From: an uncultured Mediterraneibacter sp.
Lineage (GTDB): Bacteria > Bacillota > Clostridia > Lachnospirales > Lachnospiraceae
Length of the DNA stretch: 64,000 bases
Direction: 5' to 3'
Assembly (NCBI GenBank): GCA_944381495.1
Contig: CALWLJ010000006.1
Location: forward strand, 123,629-187,628
Shown: one piece after another, positions 35,888 through 45,886 of the stretch
Layout of the letters: each line of letters opens with the position of its first letter
How positions within the stretch are numbered: position 1 is the stretch's first letter
The notes under the pieces: model-generated
What the model saw: only the letters and a program-made list of their open reading frames with translations
Told to the model about the DNA's origin: nothing
The model's database searches: none
Position numbers and translations under genes: made by a program

Positions 35888-37447
35888 TTATTTCTCAATG
35901 AATTCCTCCGGCACCTGATCGATGGTCTTCCATTTCTCCAGTGCATCGTGGATGCTCATTCCTTTATTTACCGCATCTCTTCGAACAGCGTTGATAGCCT
36001 GGATTTCTTTCATCCTTGCTCCGGTCAGTTTATAACCGTGCATAGCGATCAGCGTTGCAATCCATGCGATCATAGGAACCACACAGAAGAGGATGATAAC
36101 CAGTCCATGCATTCCGTCTGTGTACGGTGTGGTAGCATCCGGCAGTTTTGAAAGTCCGATTGCTGTCACTGCAAGTCCCACGATGGTAGATCCAAGAGAA
36201 CTTACCAGCTTGTCAACCAGAGAGAACAGCGTACCGATGATACCCGGGATATAACGTCCCGAACGGAATGTCTCGTAGTCTGAACAATCCGCAACCATAG
36301 GGATAGGCATATCTGCTGTCGCATAATATGCTCCATATCCGATACCGAAGAAAAGTATGAACAGCACCGTATACAGGTTGATGTGTGTCAGGCTCAGGTT
36401 CACTGACGCCACGCCCGGCTTCCACAGGAACAGCAGGACAAGTACTCCAACATACATGATAAGTGCGATCCTGACATAGAATACCAGAGACGCCTTCTGT
36501 CCTTTCTTCTGTGACGTACGCACGGTCAGCAGGAAGAACGGAACAGAGAACACATATCCGATGATCATCATCGGCAGATACAGTCCGCCGTAGTCGCTCA
36601 TCATTGCCCCGTACAGCATACTGAGTACCGTCATGTTCGTAGCGATGGAAAATGCAAGCTTACATCCTGCACCTGCTACCATCAGACGCTGAAGCTCTTT
36701 GTTTGCTCCAAGGATCTGAATGTATTCTCTTACTTTTACTTTTTCTTTCGCGCTGTCGCCGCCGATACCGAAGTACTCCGGACGGTCTTTGCCTGCGATT
36801 CCGATGATGGAAAGCACGGTCATAACAGCGGATACGATAATAGCCAGCGGAATCATGATGTTGAAGAATTTCTCGCTGCCGTAATCACCGCCTGTAACAA
36901 GCGGAGCAAGGAACTGCACCAGTCCCATACCGATCAGGCTGGCAACTGTGTTGAAGATCGTAAACAGAGGTCTCTGTTTCGGATCGTTGGTAAGACAGGT
37001 CTGTCCGGAACGTGTAACAGATGTCTGGAATGTATAGCCGATAACATACAGTGCATAGAAAAGCACAAAGCATACATAGCGCAGCCACATCATATCTTCT
37101 GAGATTACTCTGGTTCCGAAATACATAAGGATCGAAGAAATGATCATGATCACATTTCCGATCACCATAAATGGTCTGAATTTTCCCCATTTTGTTGAAG
37201 TACGGTCCATGATCGCGCCGATGATAGGATCGGTAATGGCGTCGAAGACACGCATAATTGTAACCATGGTAGTCGCGAACGCCAGCAGAAGTCCCAGGAC
37301 TCCGTTGGCATAGTAGGCGATAAAGTTCATGGTCAGAATGTAATATACATTCGTCGCTCCGTTATTCATAGGGAAAAGGACCAGCTGATAGATCTTCGCA
37401 CGGTTCACCGTGTTCTGAGCTGTCGCGTTTGTCGATTCCTGTTTCAT
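35888..37447 (-). CDS. GPH-family sugar:cation symporter
   Basis: About 519 aa with 12 hydrophobic segments. It matches the glycoside-pentoside-hexuronide branch of the major facilitators (FPMNNGATNVYYILTMNF, FDAITDPIIGAIMDRTSTKWGKFRPFM, then YGAYYATADMPIPMVADCSDYE). The start at 37447 is preferred because GAGGT precedes it; the ATG at 37468 lies inside a hairpin stem. It lies 72 nt after the GH3 gene and probably imports the glycosides that the GH2 and GH3 enzymes cut. Confidence 0.9.
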   Translation of the reverse strand: MKQESTNATAQNTVNRAKIYQLVLFPMNNGATNVYYILTMNFIAYYANGVLGLLLAFATTMVTIMRVFDAITDPIIGAIMDRTSTKWGKFRPFMVIGNVIMIISSILMYFGTRVISEDMMWLRYVCFVLFYALYVIGYTFQTSVTRSGQTCLTNDPKQRPLFTIFNTVASLIGMGLVQFLAPLVTGGDYGSEKFFNIMIPLAIIVSAVMTVLSIIGIAGKDRPEYFGIGGDSAKEKVKVREYIQILGANKELQRLMVAGAGCKLAFSIATNMTVLSMLYGAMMSDYGGLYLPMMIIGYVFSVPFFLLTVRTSQKKGQKASLVFYVRIALIMYVGVLVLLFLWKPGVASVNLSLTHINLYTVLFILFFGIGYGAYYATADMPIPMVADCSDYETFRSGRYIPGIIGTLFSLVDKLVSSLGSTIVGLAVTAIGLSKLPDATTPYTDGMHGLVIILFCVVPMIAWIATLIAMHGYKLTGARMKEIQAINAVRRDAVNKGMSIHDALEKWKTIDQVPEEFIEK

Positions 37448-37466
37448 ATTGTTCACCTCTAAAACC

Positions 37467-37493
37467 ATCCCCCGGCCCTCGGGACCGGGGGAT
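37467..37493 (-). promoter_or_regulatory. Intercistronic hairpin between GH3 and symporter
   Basis: ATCCCCCGG (37467-37475) pairs with CCGGGGGAT (37485-37493) across a 9-nt loop. No T-run follows, so it is not a terminator. It may protect or process mRNA, giving different levels of the two products. Confidence 0.45.
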
Positions 37494-37519
37494 ACAGATC
37501 AGTTGTTTCAATTACATCT

Positions 37520-40510
37520 TTATTTCTTTGCGGTGTTTGCCTTCTTTCTCTGGATTGCACGCACCAGCATTACAACACTTACTACGGTAAGTACTGCGAA
37601 TACTGCGATTGCCGCATACAGTGCTGTCTGCCACCACGGAGTTACATCCTCCAGACGGTCAGCCTCGGACAGACCGTTCATGGCGTTGCTGTTCACTACT
37701 GTATACAGAATATTATGCATTGCATCACGCATCTGTGTTACGATGAACGGATCATCTTCGTAGTTATAAGCATTTGTAGTATGGATCGTGGAATCCGGGC
37801 TGTCCCAGATATCTGTTCCTGCGATCAGTGCGTCGCACAGATCCATATACTGGCTGGATCCTGAATAATCTGTGATGCTCATGCCACGCATGCCAAGTTC
37901 TCCGCGCAGATACTCAGTCTGCAGAGCTTCATACTCGCCGCACCATTTTGTTCCCCAGCGGTTGAATCCGCTCATGGTACACCATGCGCCGCCGTCGATC
38001 ACTGCCTTATCCGCAACTTCCAGATAGATTTCTCTTGCTGTCTGCTCGTTCAGCCATGTGTTGACGCCTCGTCTGCTGGACTCGGAATCATTGAGAGCAA
38101 CATGCTTCAGATATACATAAACGCCCTTGGACTGGATGCCCTGTACTTCCGCCGCACAGATTGTTCCCGCGATAAACGGATCCTCAGAATAGTACTCAAA
38201 GTTTCTTCCTGAATAAGCGGTACGATGCATATTGATTCCAGGTCCATACAGTCCTGAATATCCCATAGCCAGGCAATCCTCGCCGATGCAGCGTCCGAGA
38301 TCATTTAACAGATCCACATTAAATGTAGCAGCCATAACATCCTCTGATGTATAGCACATTGCAGACTCACCACCGGTCAGTGCTGCTGTCAGTCCCTGAG
38401 GACCATTTTCATCCTTGGTAGCTGTCTTTCCGATAGACGGGATGGCAGCTGTGTTGTGGAATCCAAGTGTGATCGTGTTGACCATTTCATCAAACTCCAG
38501 CTGATCCAGCAGATCCTCCCACATCGGATCATCATAGTCTGCGCCGATCAGAGAAGCGAGCGCAAGTCCGTTTTCAGCTCCCAGAGTAGGCATCTCCGGC
38601 ATGTCATAATCAGCCGGATCATACTGAGTAAACGCAAGTGATGCCGCCAGGGTATCATTTGCACTAAGTGCTGCCGGAGCTGTCGGGAATGTTCCCTCCC
38701 AGTCAGAACGAGTCAGCCAGGTAACTTCTCCCGGTGCATCGCTGCTCTTATTCGGGTCTGCCTCGTCAAACAGATTTGTGATCTCAGTTCCTGTAGCTTC
38801 AGATGTAGCAAACATTGTTGTGTCAAGTTCTGGATTATTCCATTTGTATGTCATGCCCGCATTTCCTTCTGCGTCCATGGCATCTGCATTCGCCGGTGTA
38901 TATCCTTTTGCAGCCAGGATATTGTTCACTGCTTCGTGAGCGCCGTCTGCAACTGTGAAATAGTAATCACCTGCATCCAGGATATAGGTCTGGGCATTGT
39001 TGGAATCATAAGTACGGAGTTCAGACTTATCCACATGGATCGTTACTGTCTCGGATGCTCCGGGTGCAAGTACATCTGTCTTTGCAAATCCGCACAGCTC
39101 AACAGATGCCTTCTCAATTCCGTTCTGCTTGTCATAATCTGTATACGGAGACTGGAAATATACCTGAACGGTCTTCTTTCCTGAATATGTATCTCCTGTA
39201 TTTGTTACTGTTACAGTAACGTCAAATCCGTCGTCAGATGCTGCCACACTGAAGTCGCTGTAGTCGAAATCTGTGTAGCTGATACCATATCCGAAGGGAT
39301 ATGCTACTGCCGTATTGTAATCATAGTTTCCTGCATTGCCGGTTCCCATGACTGCATCTTCATATCTTGTCTCATAGTAACGGTATCCAAGATAGATGCC
39401 TTCCTGATATACGCTGTACATTCCCTGTACATCCGGTCCGTCCGTCAGCAGATCATAATCACCTGCATTTGGATACGCCTGTGTATAGAAGTTATACATT
39501 GCCGGATTTGTCATATTGTCATAGCAGAATGTGTCAACAATACTTCCGGACGGGCTTACAGTTCCTGAAATCAGCTGGCCTACGCCGTTGATTCCGGTCT
39601 GTCCTACATCACCGATCCACATGCACGCATCGATTCCGTAGTCTACTCCGCAGATATCCGGATTAAGGAAATCAAGCTCAATAGCGTTGGATGAGTTCAG
39701 GAGTACGATGATCCGGTCAAATGTTCCGTTGTCTTTCAGTGCTTTCAGCCCTGCCAGAAGATCCTGCTCTTCCTGGGAAAGTGCCAGGTAATTTCCATCG
39801 CCTTCCAGTCCGGAGATATAATCGGCATCTGTTCCGTTTGCCCCGCTGGGAAGGTCCGCGCCTTCACCGCCGGAACGTGAGAACACAACGATAGCTGCAT
39901 CGCCGTAATCAGCAAAGCTGTCCCCTGCTCCTTCTTCGATCGTGCTCCAGGGAGCTTCGTTTACTGCATACTGTGTATTCGCCTCCAGTGTATCGGAGAT
40001 CGCATCGGGTGTCTTGCGGCTGTAGTTCTCCATCATGTCATCTGATGAATAGAAATCCCACAGCGTCTGATTTACTTCGATACCGTATGTTGTCAGCGCG
40101 TCTTTTAATGTAGGAGCGCTGGCAGTATCAACAGCTCCGGATCCTGTTCCGCCGTACATCAGATCAACAGATCCGTGACCGAACAGGCTGACCTTTGCGC
40201 CTTCAGAAAGCGGAAGTGCCTGATTATCATTCTTCAGCAGTGCGGCACCTTCGGCCTCCACTGTCGCACACAGTTCCTCCTCATAAGAAGTACGTTCCTC
40301 ATCGGAAGCAAAATCACTCTTAAAATATTCCGTATCTTCATCAGAATCACCTTTGATGATCTTATAGGTGGATACGTTCAGCGCCACGTTGATGGTCGTT
40401 GCATATTGGAAAGCAATCGTAGTCCCTATGATCAGGGCAACCAGCAGCACGGCAAATACACCTGTCAGAATTCCCCATTTTCTGACTCCTGTGCCTTTCT
40501 TCTTTTCCAT
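37520..40510 (-). CDS. Circularly permuted GH3 beta-glucosidase with two membrane anchors
   Basis: About 996 aa. A helix at about 13-35 and another at about 959-985 flank the enzyme. The usual GH3 order is reversed: the alpha/beta C-domain (EGAALLKNDNQALPLS, then VLLNSSNAIELDF) and fibronectin-like domain come first; the TIM-barrel domain follows with NMHRTAYSGRNFEYYSEDP, KHVALNDSESSRRG and the nucleophile Asp in SITDYSG (about 881). GH3 enzymes release glucose, xylose or similar units from beta-glycosides. Reversed GH3 domain order is known in Ruminococcus-type bacteria. With both ends in the membrane, the catalytic part probably faces the outside. Second gene of the GH2-GH3-symporter operon. 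Confidence 0.88.
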   Translation of the reverse strand: MEKKKGTGVRKWGILTGVFAVLLVALIIGTTIAFQYATTINVALNVSTYKIIKGDSDEDTEYFKSDFASDEERTSYEEELCATVEAEGAALLKNDNQALPLSEGAKVSLFGHGSVDLMYGGTGSGAVDTASAPTLKDALTTYGIEVNQTLWDFYSSDDMMENYSRKTPDAISDTLEANTQYAVNEAPWSTIEEGAGDSFADYGDAAIVVFSRSGGEGADLPSGANGTDADYISGLEGDGNYLALSQEEQDLLAGLKALKDNGTFDRIIVLLNSSNAIELDFLNPDICGVDYGIDACMWIGDVGQTGINGVGQLISGTVSPSGSIVDTFCYDNMTNPAMYNFYTQAYPNAGDYDLLTDGPDVQGMYSVYQEGIYLGYRYYETRYEDAVMGTGNAGNYDYNTAVAYPFGYGISYTDFDYSDFSVAASDDGFDVTVTVTNTGDTYSGKKTVQVYFQSPYTDYDKQNGIEKASVELCGFAKTDVLAPGASETVTIHVDKSELRTYDSNNAQTYILDAGDYYFTVADGAHEAVNNILAAKGYTPANADAMDAEGNAGMTYKWNNPELDTTMFATSEATGTEITNLFDEADPNKSSDAPGEVTWLTRSDWEGTFPTAPAALSANDTLAASLAFTQYDPADYDMPEMPTLGAENGLALASLIGADYDDPMWEDLLDQLEFDEMVNTITLGFHNTAAIPSIGKTATKDENGPQGLTAALTGGESAMCYTSEDVMAATFNVDLLNDLGRCIGEDCLAMGYSGLYGPGINMHRTAYSGRNFEYYSEDPFIAGTICAAEVQGIQSKGVYVYLKHVALNDSESSRRGVNTWLNEQTAREIYLEVADKAVIDGGAWCTMSGFNRWGTKWCGEYEALQTEYLRGELGMRGMSITDYSGSSQYMDLCDALIAGTDIWDSPDSTIHTTNAYNYEDDPFIVTQMRDAMHNILYTVVNSNAMNGLSEADRLEDVTPWWQTALYAAIAVFAVLTVVSVVMLVRAIQRKKANTAKK

Positions 40511-40666
40511 GTTTATCCTCCTGCTTTTCCGGAAAGATCAGAGCTTCCGCTCCTTTCTTTCCGTAATCCCGCCAGTCCCGGGCCATGTTCCGGAGCTGAC
40601 ATATTATCGAGTTACATTAATTGATCCATCTTCATGCTGTTGCTGATGAAACTGACAGGAGCGGCG

Positions 40667-42604
40667 TCAAACCCAGTTTTCGCTCTTTCCGCTGCTCTTC
40701 TTCAGTTTATATGCCGGGTTCGGCGTATCTGTATGCCGGATCACACATTTATCTCTGCATTCTCCGGACACCGCCTCCAGCTTCACCTCCCCATCAAGTG
40801 GGACATCAAAGGTAAACACCTTATCTCCGTCTTTTTCGCCCACCAGCTTTCCATTCGCATAGAGAGCAACATGCTTCTGGTTGGAATAGATCTTCACTTC
40901 AGTCGTTGTCTCCGGTCTGTCCACATACCGGCTTCCGCACAGATGAACAAAAGGCTCTTTGCTCCAGTATGCCTTATAGATATAGAAGCTGTCCTTCTTT
41001 ATCTTCCGGTCAAATGTCATCAGGCCCTTATGGTTCATCCCCGGCTCTCCGCCCTGGTTACGGGCGTCTGCCGCGAAGTCGAACATATTCCACACATGTG
41101 TGCTCCACATATACGGATGACGCTCAAAACATTTCAGCATGAACTCATGATAGATACTCTGATATTCTTCTGTATGATCGCCTCTGCGGGGATGTGATGA
41201 ATGCAGATTTGGCATTCCCTCACAACCATACTCCGAGTATCCTAAACACCTTTTGGGATAGACCAGATGGAAAAAGCTGATCCACCAGTCATTGAGGAAC
41301 AATCCCGGGACATACCATCCCAGATAGAGATTCCAGCTTACCAGATCGGACAGGTGCGCCACTTTGTTAAACGGACCGCACATGGCATAACACGCCAGTG
41401 TTGTCGGACGTGTCGGATCCATCTTATGACACAGGTCATTGAGCTGGTGATGATTGTCCAGCATATCACGCTTATCCTTTGTAGAAATCGTGATCTCATT
41501 TGACAATCCCCACGTAACAATGCTGGGGTGATTGTAGTTCTGTACAATCAGCTCCTTCATCTGGCTCAATGTATTATCCCGTCCTTCGGGCATATGCTCA
41601 GAGATATATGGAATCTCAGCCCAGACGATCATTCCGTACTGGTCGCACAGATCATAAAAATACTGATCGTGCTGATAATGCGCGAGACGGATCGTATTTG
41701 CCCCGATCTCACGGATCAATTCCATGTCCTCCCTGTGGTGTTCTTTTGTCAGTGCATTTCCGATCCCTTTTCTGTCCTGATGTCTGGACACTCCATGGAG
41801 CGGATAGGGTCTTCCGTTCAGGAAGAATCCTTTCTTCGGGTCTACTTTAAAAGTACGTACCCCAAACGGGATACAAACATTATCGAGAATCTGTTCCCCT
41901 CTCTTCAGAGTTACAGATGCTGTATACATATAAGGATCTTCTACTCCATCCCAGAGATGAACGCCCGGGATTCTCAACAGTATATCCGTTCCACTCCCCT
42001 TTGCGGCTTCCTTCCCGTCGGCATCCAGAAGTGTAACCGCGACCTGCGCGTTATCTGTGTGATGATAGCTCTCTACCCGGATTACGCCGTCTTTTCCCTC
42101 TACGGTCGGAGTAATCTTCACTCCCTCGCCGCCGTAATAATCAAGTTCGAAATGCTCCTTCGGAACGATCCGCAGCAGCACATCTCTGTAGATTCCTCCA
42201 TAAAACGTAAAGTCGGCCTTCTGAGGATACACTCTGTTATTGACACTGTTGTCAACCGCAACCTTCAGTGTATTCTCATCATCCAGAAGATCTGTAATGT
42301 CTCCCCGGAAAGTAGAGTACCCTCCGTCGTGATGCATCACACTCTGTCCGTTCAGCTCCACATCAGCTGTGGCATTCACTCCTTGGAACTCCAGATAAAC
42401 TCTCTGCGTCTCCGGATCAAAGGCCGGTTTCCGGAAGACTGTCCGGTAATGGCATGTTCCTCTGTAGTAATCGTTTCCTCCGTCCTGGCCGTCTTTTGCA
42501 TTCCAGGTATGAGGCAGATCCACTTTCGTATCTGTCCCGTTCCGGTCAGTAAATATCCAGCCCTTCATCAATTCGATACTAGTTCTGATTTCAACATTTT
42601 TCAT
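40667..42604 (-). CDS. GH2 family beta-galactosidase/beta-glycosidase
   Basis: About 645 aa, with no signal peptide, so it is cytoplasmic. The jelly-roll sugar-binding domain is at about 10-150, an immunoglobulin-like domain at 150-250, and the TIM barrel follows from about 255. The acid/base Glu is at 370 (WGLSNE) and the nucleophile Glu at 458 (YSEYG). NHKGLMTFDRKIKKDSFYIYKAYW favours beta-galactosidase over beta-glucuronidase, but the substrate is not certain. First gene of the glycoside operon; GGAG precedes the start. Confidence 0.88.
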   Translation of the reverse strand: MKNVEIRTSIELMKGWIFTDRNGTDTKVDLPHTWNAKDGQDGGNDYYRGTCHYRTVFRKPAFDPETQRVYLEFQGVNATADVELNGQSVMHHDGGYSTFRGDITDLLDDENTLKVAVDNSVNNRVYPQKADFTFYGGIYRDVLLRIVPKEHFELDYYGGEGVKITPTVEGKDGVIRVESYHHTDNAQVAVTLLDADGKEAAKGSGTDILLRIPGVHLWDGVEDPYMYTASVTLKRGEQILDNVCIPFGVRTFKVDPKKGFFLNGRPYPLHGVSRHQDRKGIGNALTKEHHREDMELIREIGANTIRLAHYQHDQYFYDLCDQYGMIVWAEIPYISEHMPEGRDNTLSQMKELIVQNYNHPSIVTWGLSNEITISTKDKRDMLDNHHQLNDLCHKMDPTRPTTLACYAMCGPFNKVAHLSDLVSWNLYLGWYVPGLFLNDWWISFFHLVYPKRCLGYSEYGCEGMPNLHSSHPRRGDHTEEYQSIYHEFMLKCFERHPYMWSTHVWNMFDFAADARNQGGEPGMNHKGLMTFDRKIKKDSFYIYKAYWSKEPFVHLCGSRYVDRPETTTEVKIYSNQKHVALYANGKLVGEKDGDKVFTFDVPLDGEVKLEAVSGECRDKCVIRHTDTPNPAYKLKKSSGKSENWV

Positions 42605-42667
42605 AATTTTTTCTCCATGTTCAATTAGTGCTTATGCACTTTTTCCCATTTTGTCACCTTGTTGTCT

Positions 42668-42696
42668 ATTATATAGTTAAATTTCCACAAAAACAA
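42668..42696 (-). promoter_or_regulatory. Candidate promoter of the GH2-GH3-symporter operon
   Basis: On the minus strand a consensus -10 TATAAT (42668-42673) is preceded at 17 bp by TTGTTT (42691-42696). The -10 is perfect and the -35 is weak, as in regulated promoters. Confidence 0.55.
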
Positions 42697-42745
42697 TGCT
42701 TTTTGATTATTTGGTTGTTCCTGATGAATAACTGGTACAGATCAC

Positions 42746-42770
42746 AAAAAAGGGGCCGGAGCATATCCCC
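42746..42770 (-). terminator. Weak terminator of the kinase gene
   Basis: GGGG (42752-42755) pairs with CCCC (42767-42770), with six T on the minus strand. The stem is only 4 bp, so this call is tentative. It lies about 67 nt past the kinase stop. Confidence 0.35.
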
Positions 42771-42836
42771 GACAGGATCTTACTCCCTATCCGGATACGT
42801 TCCAGTCCCTCAGTCGGTTTTTCCGGCAATCATAGC

Positions 42837-44129
42837 CTATTTCTCTTGTTTCTGCGCCGGTATCATTACCTTCAGATAGAAGCAGCGGTTTTTAACTTCC
42901 ACACTAAGGAAACCATCATACTTCTCTGCTGTATGCTTTATACTTTTCATTCCAAATCCATGATACCCGTTTTTTGTCTTTGTAGTAAGCGGAAGCCCGT
43001 CTACAAATTTCACCTCATTCCACACAGGATTGACGATCTGTATCACAATAAACTTCTGCCGTTCATAGATCATGATATCCACAACCCGCTCTTCCTCCGG
43101 TCCGATCTTCTTTACCGCTTCGATCGCGTTGTCCAGCGCATTTCCGAAAAGTGTATACAGATCTACCGGATCCATAAAGGAAAGCAGCATTCCATCCGCC
43201 ACGCAGTTGATATGGATCCCGTTTTTTTCACAGAGCAGACTCTTCTCCGTCAGAAGCGTATCCAGGATTTCATTCCCGGTATGGACAATTGCATTATAAA
43301 TCTGGACAGAATCCTCCACTTCCTTCAAATACCGTTCCCGCTCTTCATCATCCTGAATGGCCCTCATAGCCTGCACCTGATGCTTCAGGTCATGACATTT
43401 ATGATTGATCAGGTCAATCGTCTCCCTGGATATCTTATACTGATCCTTCTGCTGATGCCAGAGCAGCTGAACCATCTCCAGTTCTTTCCGCATACTGCTC
43501 TTTTTAAACAATGCACTCTGAAGATACAAAATTGTAATACAGTAAAACTGCAGCATTGCGGTCAACAAAATATTGCGCTCCTGGAAGTCAGAAAAGCTGC
43601 ACAGTGTAACCGACATAATACACAAAACCCATGCAGAAAGCATCTGTCTGGGACCGATATCATAGTGCTTCTTTTCCGGCATCCATCTGGCAGCTGTAGC
43701 GCCGATCAGTACATAGACTGCCACAAGGAACAAGATCAGAATAACGCTACCTTCACTTCCTGTTTCCCACTCATAAATGTTTCTTATAATCTGGCCCGCT
43801 TCCATAGCCAGCATACTGGTCATCAGAATCCATACTCCACAGTACCACATTTCAAATCCGCGGACTTCTGCGCACAGAGCGCCGGCTGCTGTTACCGCCA
43901 TATAACAGAGCGCAAGAAAAATCATTTTTGCCCCTGTATATTGCAGAATATTCCATCCTCCGGAACAATAGAGCCCTGTTATGAGCGCCGTTATGACAAC
44001 AGCAGTCAGCCCGAGCCGCAGAGGAAAGTGACTTCTCCGCTCCACGGGCAGCAGAAAAACAATACACGCGCCCCACAGGCCGGCCGCGCACAGAATAACC
44101 TCTGTAATATTTTCAGCTTTCCATATCAT
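42837..44129 (-). CDS. GHKL-type sensor histidine kinase (AgrC-like)
   Basis: About 430 aa. Six or seven hydrophobic helices (residues 8-205) are followed by the kinase core. The H-box is INHKCHDLKHQ (likely His 246); the N-box includes LFGNALDNAIEAVKK and the G-box is GFGMKSIKHTAEKYDG. It pairs with the LytTR response regulator 57 nt upstream. Such systems often sense a peptide, but no agrB or agrD gene lies here. Confidence 0.9.
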   Translation of the reverse strand: MIWKAENITEVILCAAGLWGACIVFLLPVERRSHFPLRLGLTAVVITALITGLYCSGGWNILQYTGAKMIFLALCYMAVTAAGALCAEVRGFEMWYCGVWILMTSMLAMEAGQIIRNIYEWETGSEGSVILILFLVAVYVLIGATAARWMPEKKHYDIGPRQMLSAWVLCIMSVTLCSFSDFQERNILLTAMLQFYCITILYLQSALFKKSSMRKELEMVQLLWHQQKDQYKISRETIDLINHKCHDLKHQVQAMRAIQDDEERERYLKEVEDSVQIYNAIVHTGNEILDTLLTEKSLLCEKNGIHINCVADGMLLSFMDPVDLYTLFGNALDNAIEAVKKIGPEEERVVDIMIYERQKFIVIQIVNPVWNEVKFVDGLPLTTKTKNGYHGFGMKSIKHTAEKYDGFLSVEVKNRCFYLKVMIPAQKQEK

Positions 44130-44186
44130 ATTTCCTCTCCACCCTGTATCTGCTCTTTTTCCGGCCGGAAACTCCCCTCTGCGTAA

Positions 44187-44888
44187 TTATTCTCCCAGGT
44201 AATCTGTCACTGCTTTCAGAAACGTATTCCGGTTCCTTCGGCTGATCTCCAGTTCATCTCCGGCCACAAGTACTATATTTTTTCTAATTTCCGAGACATA
44301 CTTCAGATTTACAAGATAGCACTGATTACACTTTTCAAAATGCCACGACTCCAGCTCTTTCTGAACATCCTTCAGAGCTCCCCTGACAGAAAAGACCCCT
44401 TCTTCCGTATGATACCACAGCATCCTGTTCTGAGTCTCAACATAATATACCTTTCTGCTGTCAATCCACCGGGGACCTTCCGGCAGATTAAGACAGATTC
44501 TTTTTCCTTCTCTACTCTTCACCCGGCCGATAGCCCGTGTGAACCGCATGGCAAATGTACCATAGCTTACCGGTTTCAGAATAAAATCCAGAGCATCAAC
44601 CTGATATCCCTTTATAGCATACTGAGCCATATTTGTAATGAAGACAAGCACCACTTCCGGATCCGACTCGCGGATCTTTTCCGCCGCCTCCATTCCGTTC
44701 ATTGCCGGCATCTCAATGTCCAGAAGAAGGATATCATAGTCCGGCCTGTAATTTTCAACGATCTCCGTTCCATCAGAAAATTCGCGTACTGCAATCTCCT
44801 TCTGGTTTTCCAGCGCATATTTTTCAATCATTTCCCGGAGCAGTTTTCTGCTGCCCGCCTCATCTTCAACAATTCCTACATGCAGCAT
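44187..44888 (-). CDS. LytTR-family response regulator
   Basis: About 233 aa. The receiver domain has the acidic pocket EDE and phospho-acceptor Asp 57 (LLLDIEMPAMNG), and the LytTR DNA-binding domain follows (about 125-230, including RKVYYVETQNRMLWYHT and CNQCYLVNLKYVSEI). Start 44888 follows AAAGGA; a longer frame to 44906 overlaps the previous stop. It is followed by its kinase. The target genes are unknown; the glycoside operon just beyond the kinase is a possibility. Confidence 0.92.
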   Translation of the reverse strand: MLHVGIVEDEAGSRKLLREMIEKYALENQKEIAVREFSDGTEIVENYRPDYDILLLDIEMPAMNGMEAAEKIRESDPEVVLVFITNMAQYAIKGYQVDALDFILKPVSYGTFAMRFTRAIGRVKSREGKRICLNLPEGPRWIDSRKVYYVETQNRMLWYHTEEGVFSVRGALKDVQKELESWHFEKCNQCYLVNLKYVSEIRKNIVLVAGDELEISRRNRNTFLKAVTDYLGE

Positions 44889-44902
44889 GATCTGTTTTCC
44901 TT

Positions 44903-45886
44903 TCATTCATCGCTCACATACACCGCTCTGGTCCTTTCTCCGTCATCCACCAGCTCCACATTGGGGAAACTCTGTATATATTGCTTGAACTGTGAAAATC
45001 CATAGTCTCTCACCTTGAAGTTCCGGTCCTTTGTCCGGATCCGGTTTCCCAGAGACCCGAGAGAAATCCCATATTTCCCGGCGCTCCTGATCTGCTGGAG
45101 AATATATTCTTCCAACATCTCCCTGCGGCTTTTATCCTCGTAAAGAGTAACTGTTACCTTTGTTCCCTCCTGGCTGAGTTTCAGTTTCGGAAGTGTCTCA
45201 AGAAATTTTGAAAGCAGGCTGTATCCGTAACGACGCACATCAAAATCCGGATACAGCTTGACCAGACGGCTTCCCACTTCCCCCAGCCCGGTTTCGCGGT
45301 CGTCATTCTGATTCTCCGTAATGATCTTGACCACCGCCTCCTGGATCTGATCCTTTGTTGCCGTTGCGACCGCATTTTTCTTCTGCTCTTTTTTATGCGC
45401 ATGATGAGAGACTGCTTTTTCTTCATGTTCCTGCTCATCTTTTTCCATAGTATTGTCTTCCAGCAGAAGTTCCAGAACAGTAAAAATATCACAGGCTTTT
45501 CGGAAGGGTGACGGGGTCTTGTCCTCTCCCATTCCGATGACCATCTTGCCGCTCTCCCTCAGACGGCAGGCCAGCTTGGTAAAATCACTGTCACTTGACA
45601 CCAGACAGAATCCTTCCAGTTCACTGGTGTAGAGCATGTCCATGGCATCAATGATCATCGCTGAATCCGTGGCATTCTTCCCATACGTATAACTGAACTG
45701 CTGGATCGGTGTAATAGAATTCTGAAGAAGTTCTTCTTTCCATCCGGCATTGTTCGTCCTCGTCCAGTCTCCATAGATCCTTTTATATGTCACATTCCCG
45801 TATTTGGACAGCTCGTCTAATATAGGTTTAATATATTTAGCGGAAACATTATCCGCATCAATCAGAAGCGCGATCCGGTCTTCCAT
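44903..45886 (-). CDS. NYN-domain nuclease-like protein with two LOTUS domains
   Basis: About 327 aa. The NYN (PIN-like) domain is at about 4-140, with acidic residues in LLIDADN, NATDSAMIIDAMD and VSSDSDF, the usual metal-binding set. A Lys/Gln/His-rich linker leads to two OST-HTH/LOTUS modules (about 180-250 and 258-322), which bind RNA, often G-rich or structured. The family is thought to act in RNA turnover; its target is not known. Start 45886 lies 25 nt inside the metallophosphoesterase gene, which implies coupled translation. Confidence 0.9.
   Translation of the reverse strand: MEDRIALLIDADNVSAKYIKPILDELSKYGNVTYKRIYGDWTRTNNAGWKEELLQNSITPIQQFSYTYGKNATDSAMIIDAMDMLYTSELEGFCLVSSDSDFTKLACRLRESGKMVIGMGEDKTPSPFRKACDIFTVLELLLEDNTMEKDEQEHEEKAVSHHAHKKEQKKNAVATATKDQIQEAVVKIITENQNDDRETGLGEVGSRLVKLYPDFDVRRYGYSLLSKFLETLPKLKLSQEGTKVTVTLYEDKSRREMLEEYILQQIRSAGKYGISLGSLGNRIRTKDRNFKVRDYGFSQFKQYIQSFPNVELVDDGERTRAVYVSDE

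Noticed and set aside
42846-44186. 446-codon open frame opposite the histidine kinase
   Set aside because: Antisense shadow of a gene with intact H-, N- and G-box motifs.
42837-44888. agr-type quorum system
   Set aside because: Kinase and LytTR regulator fit, but there is no AgrB-like peptidase or AgrD-like short peptide in the flanks.
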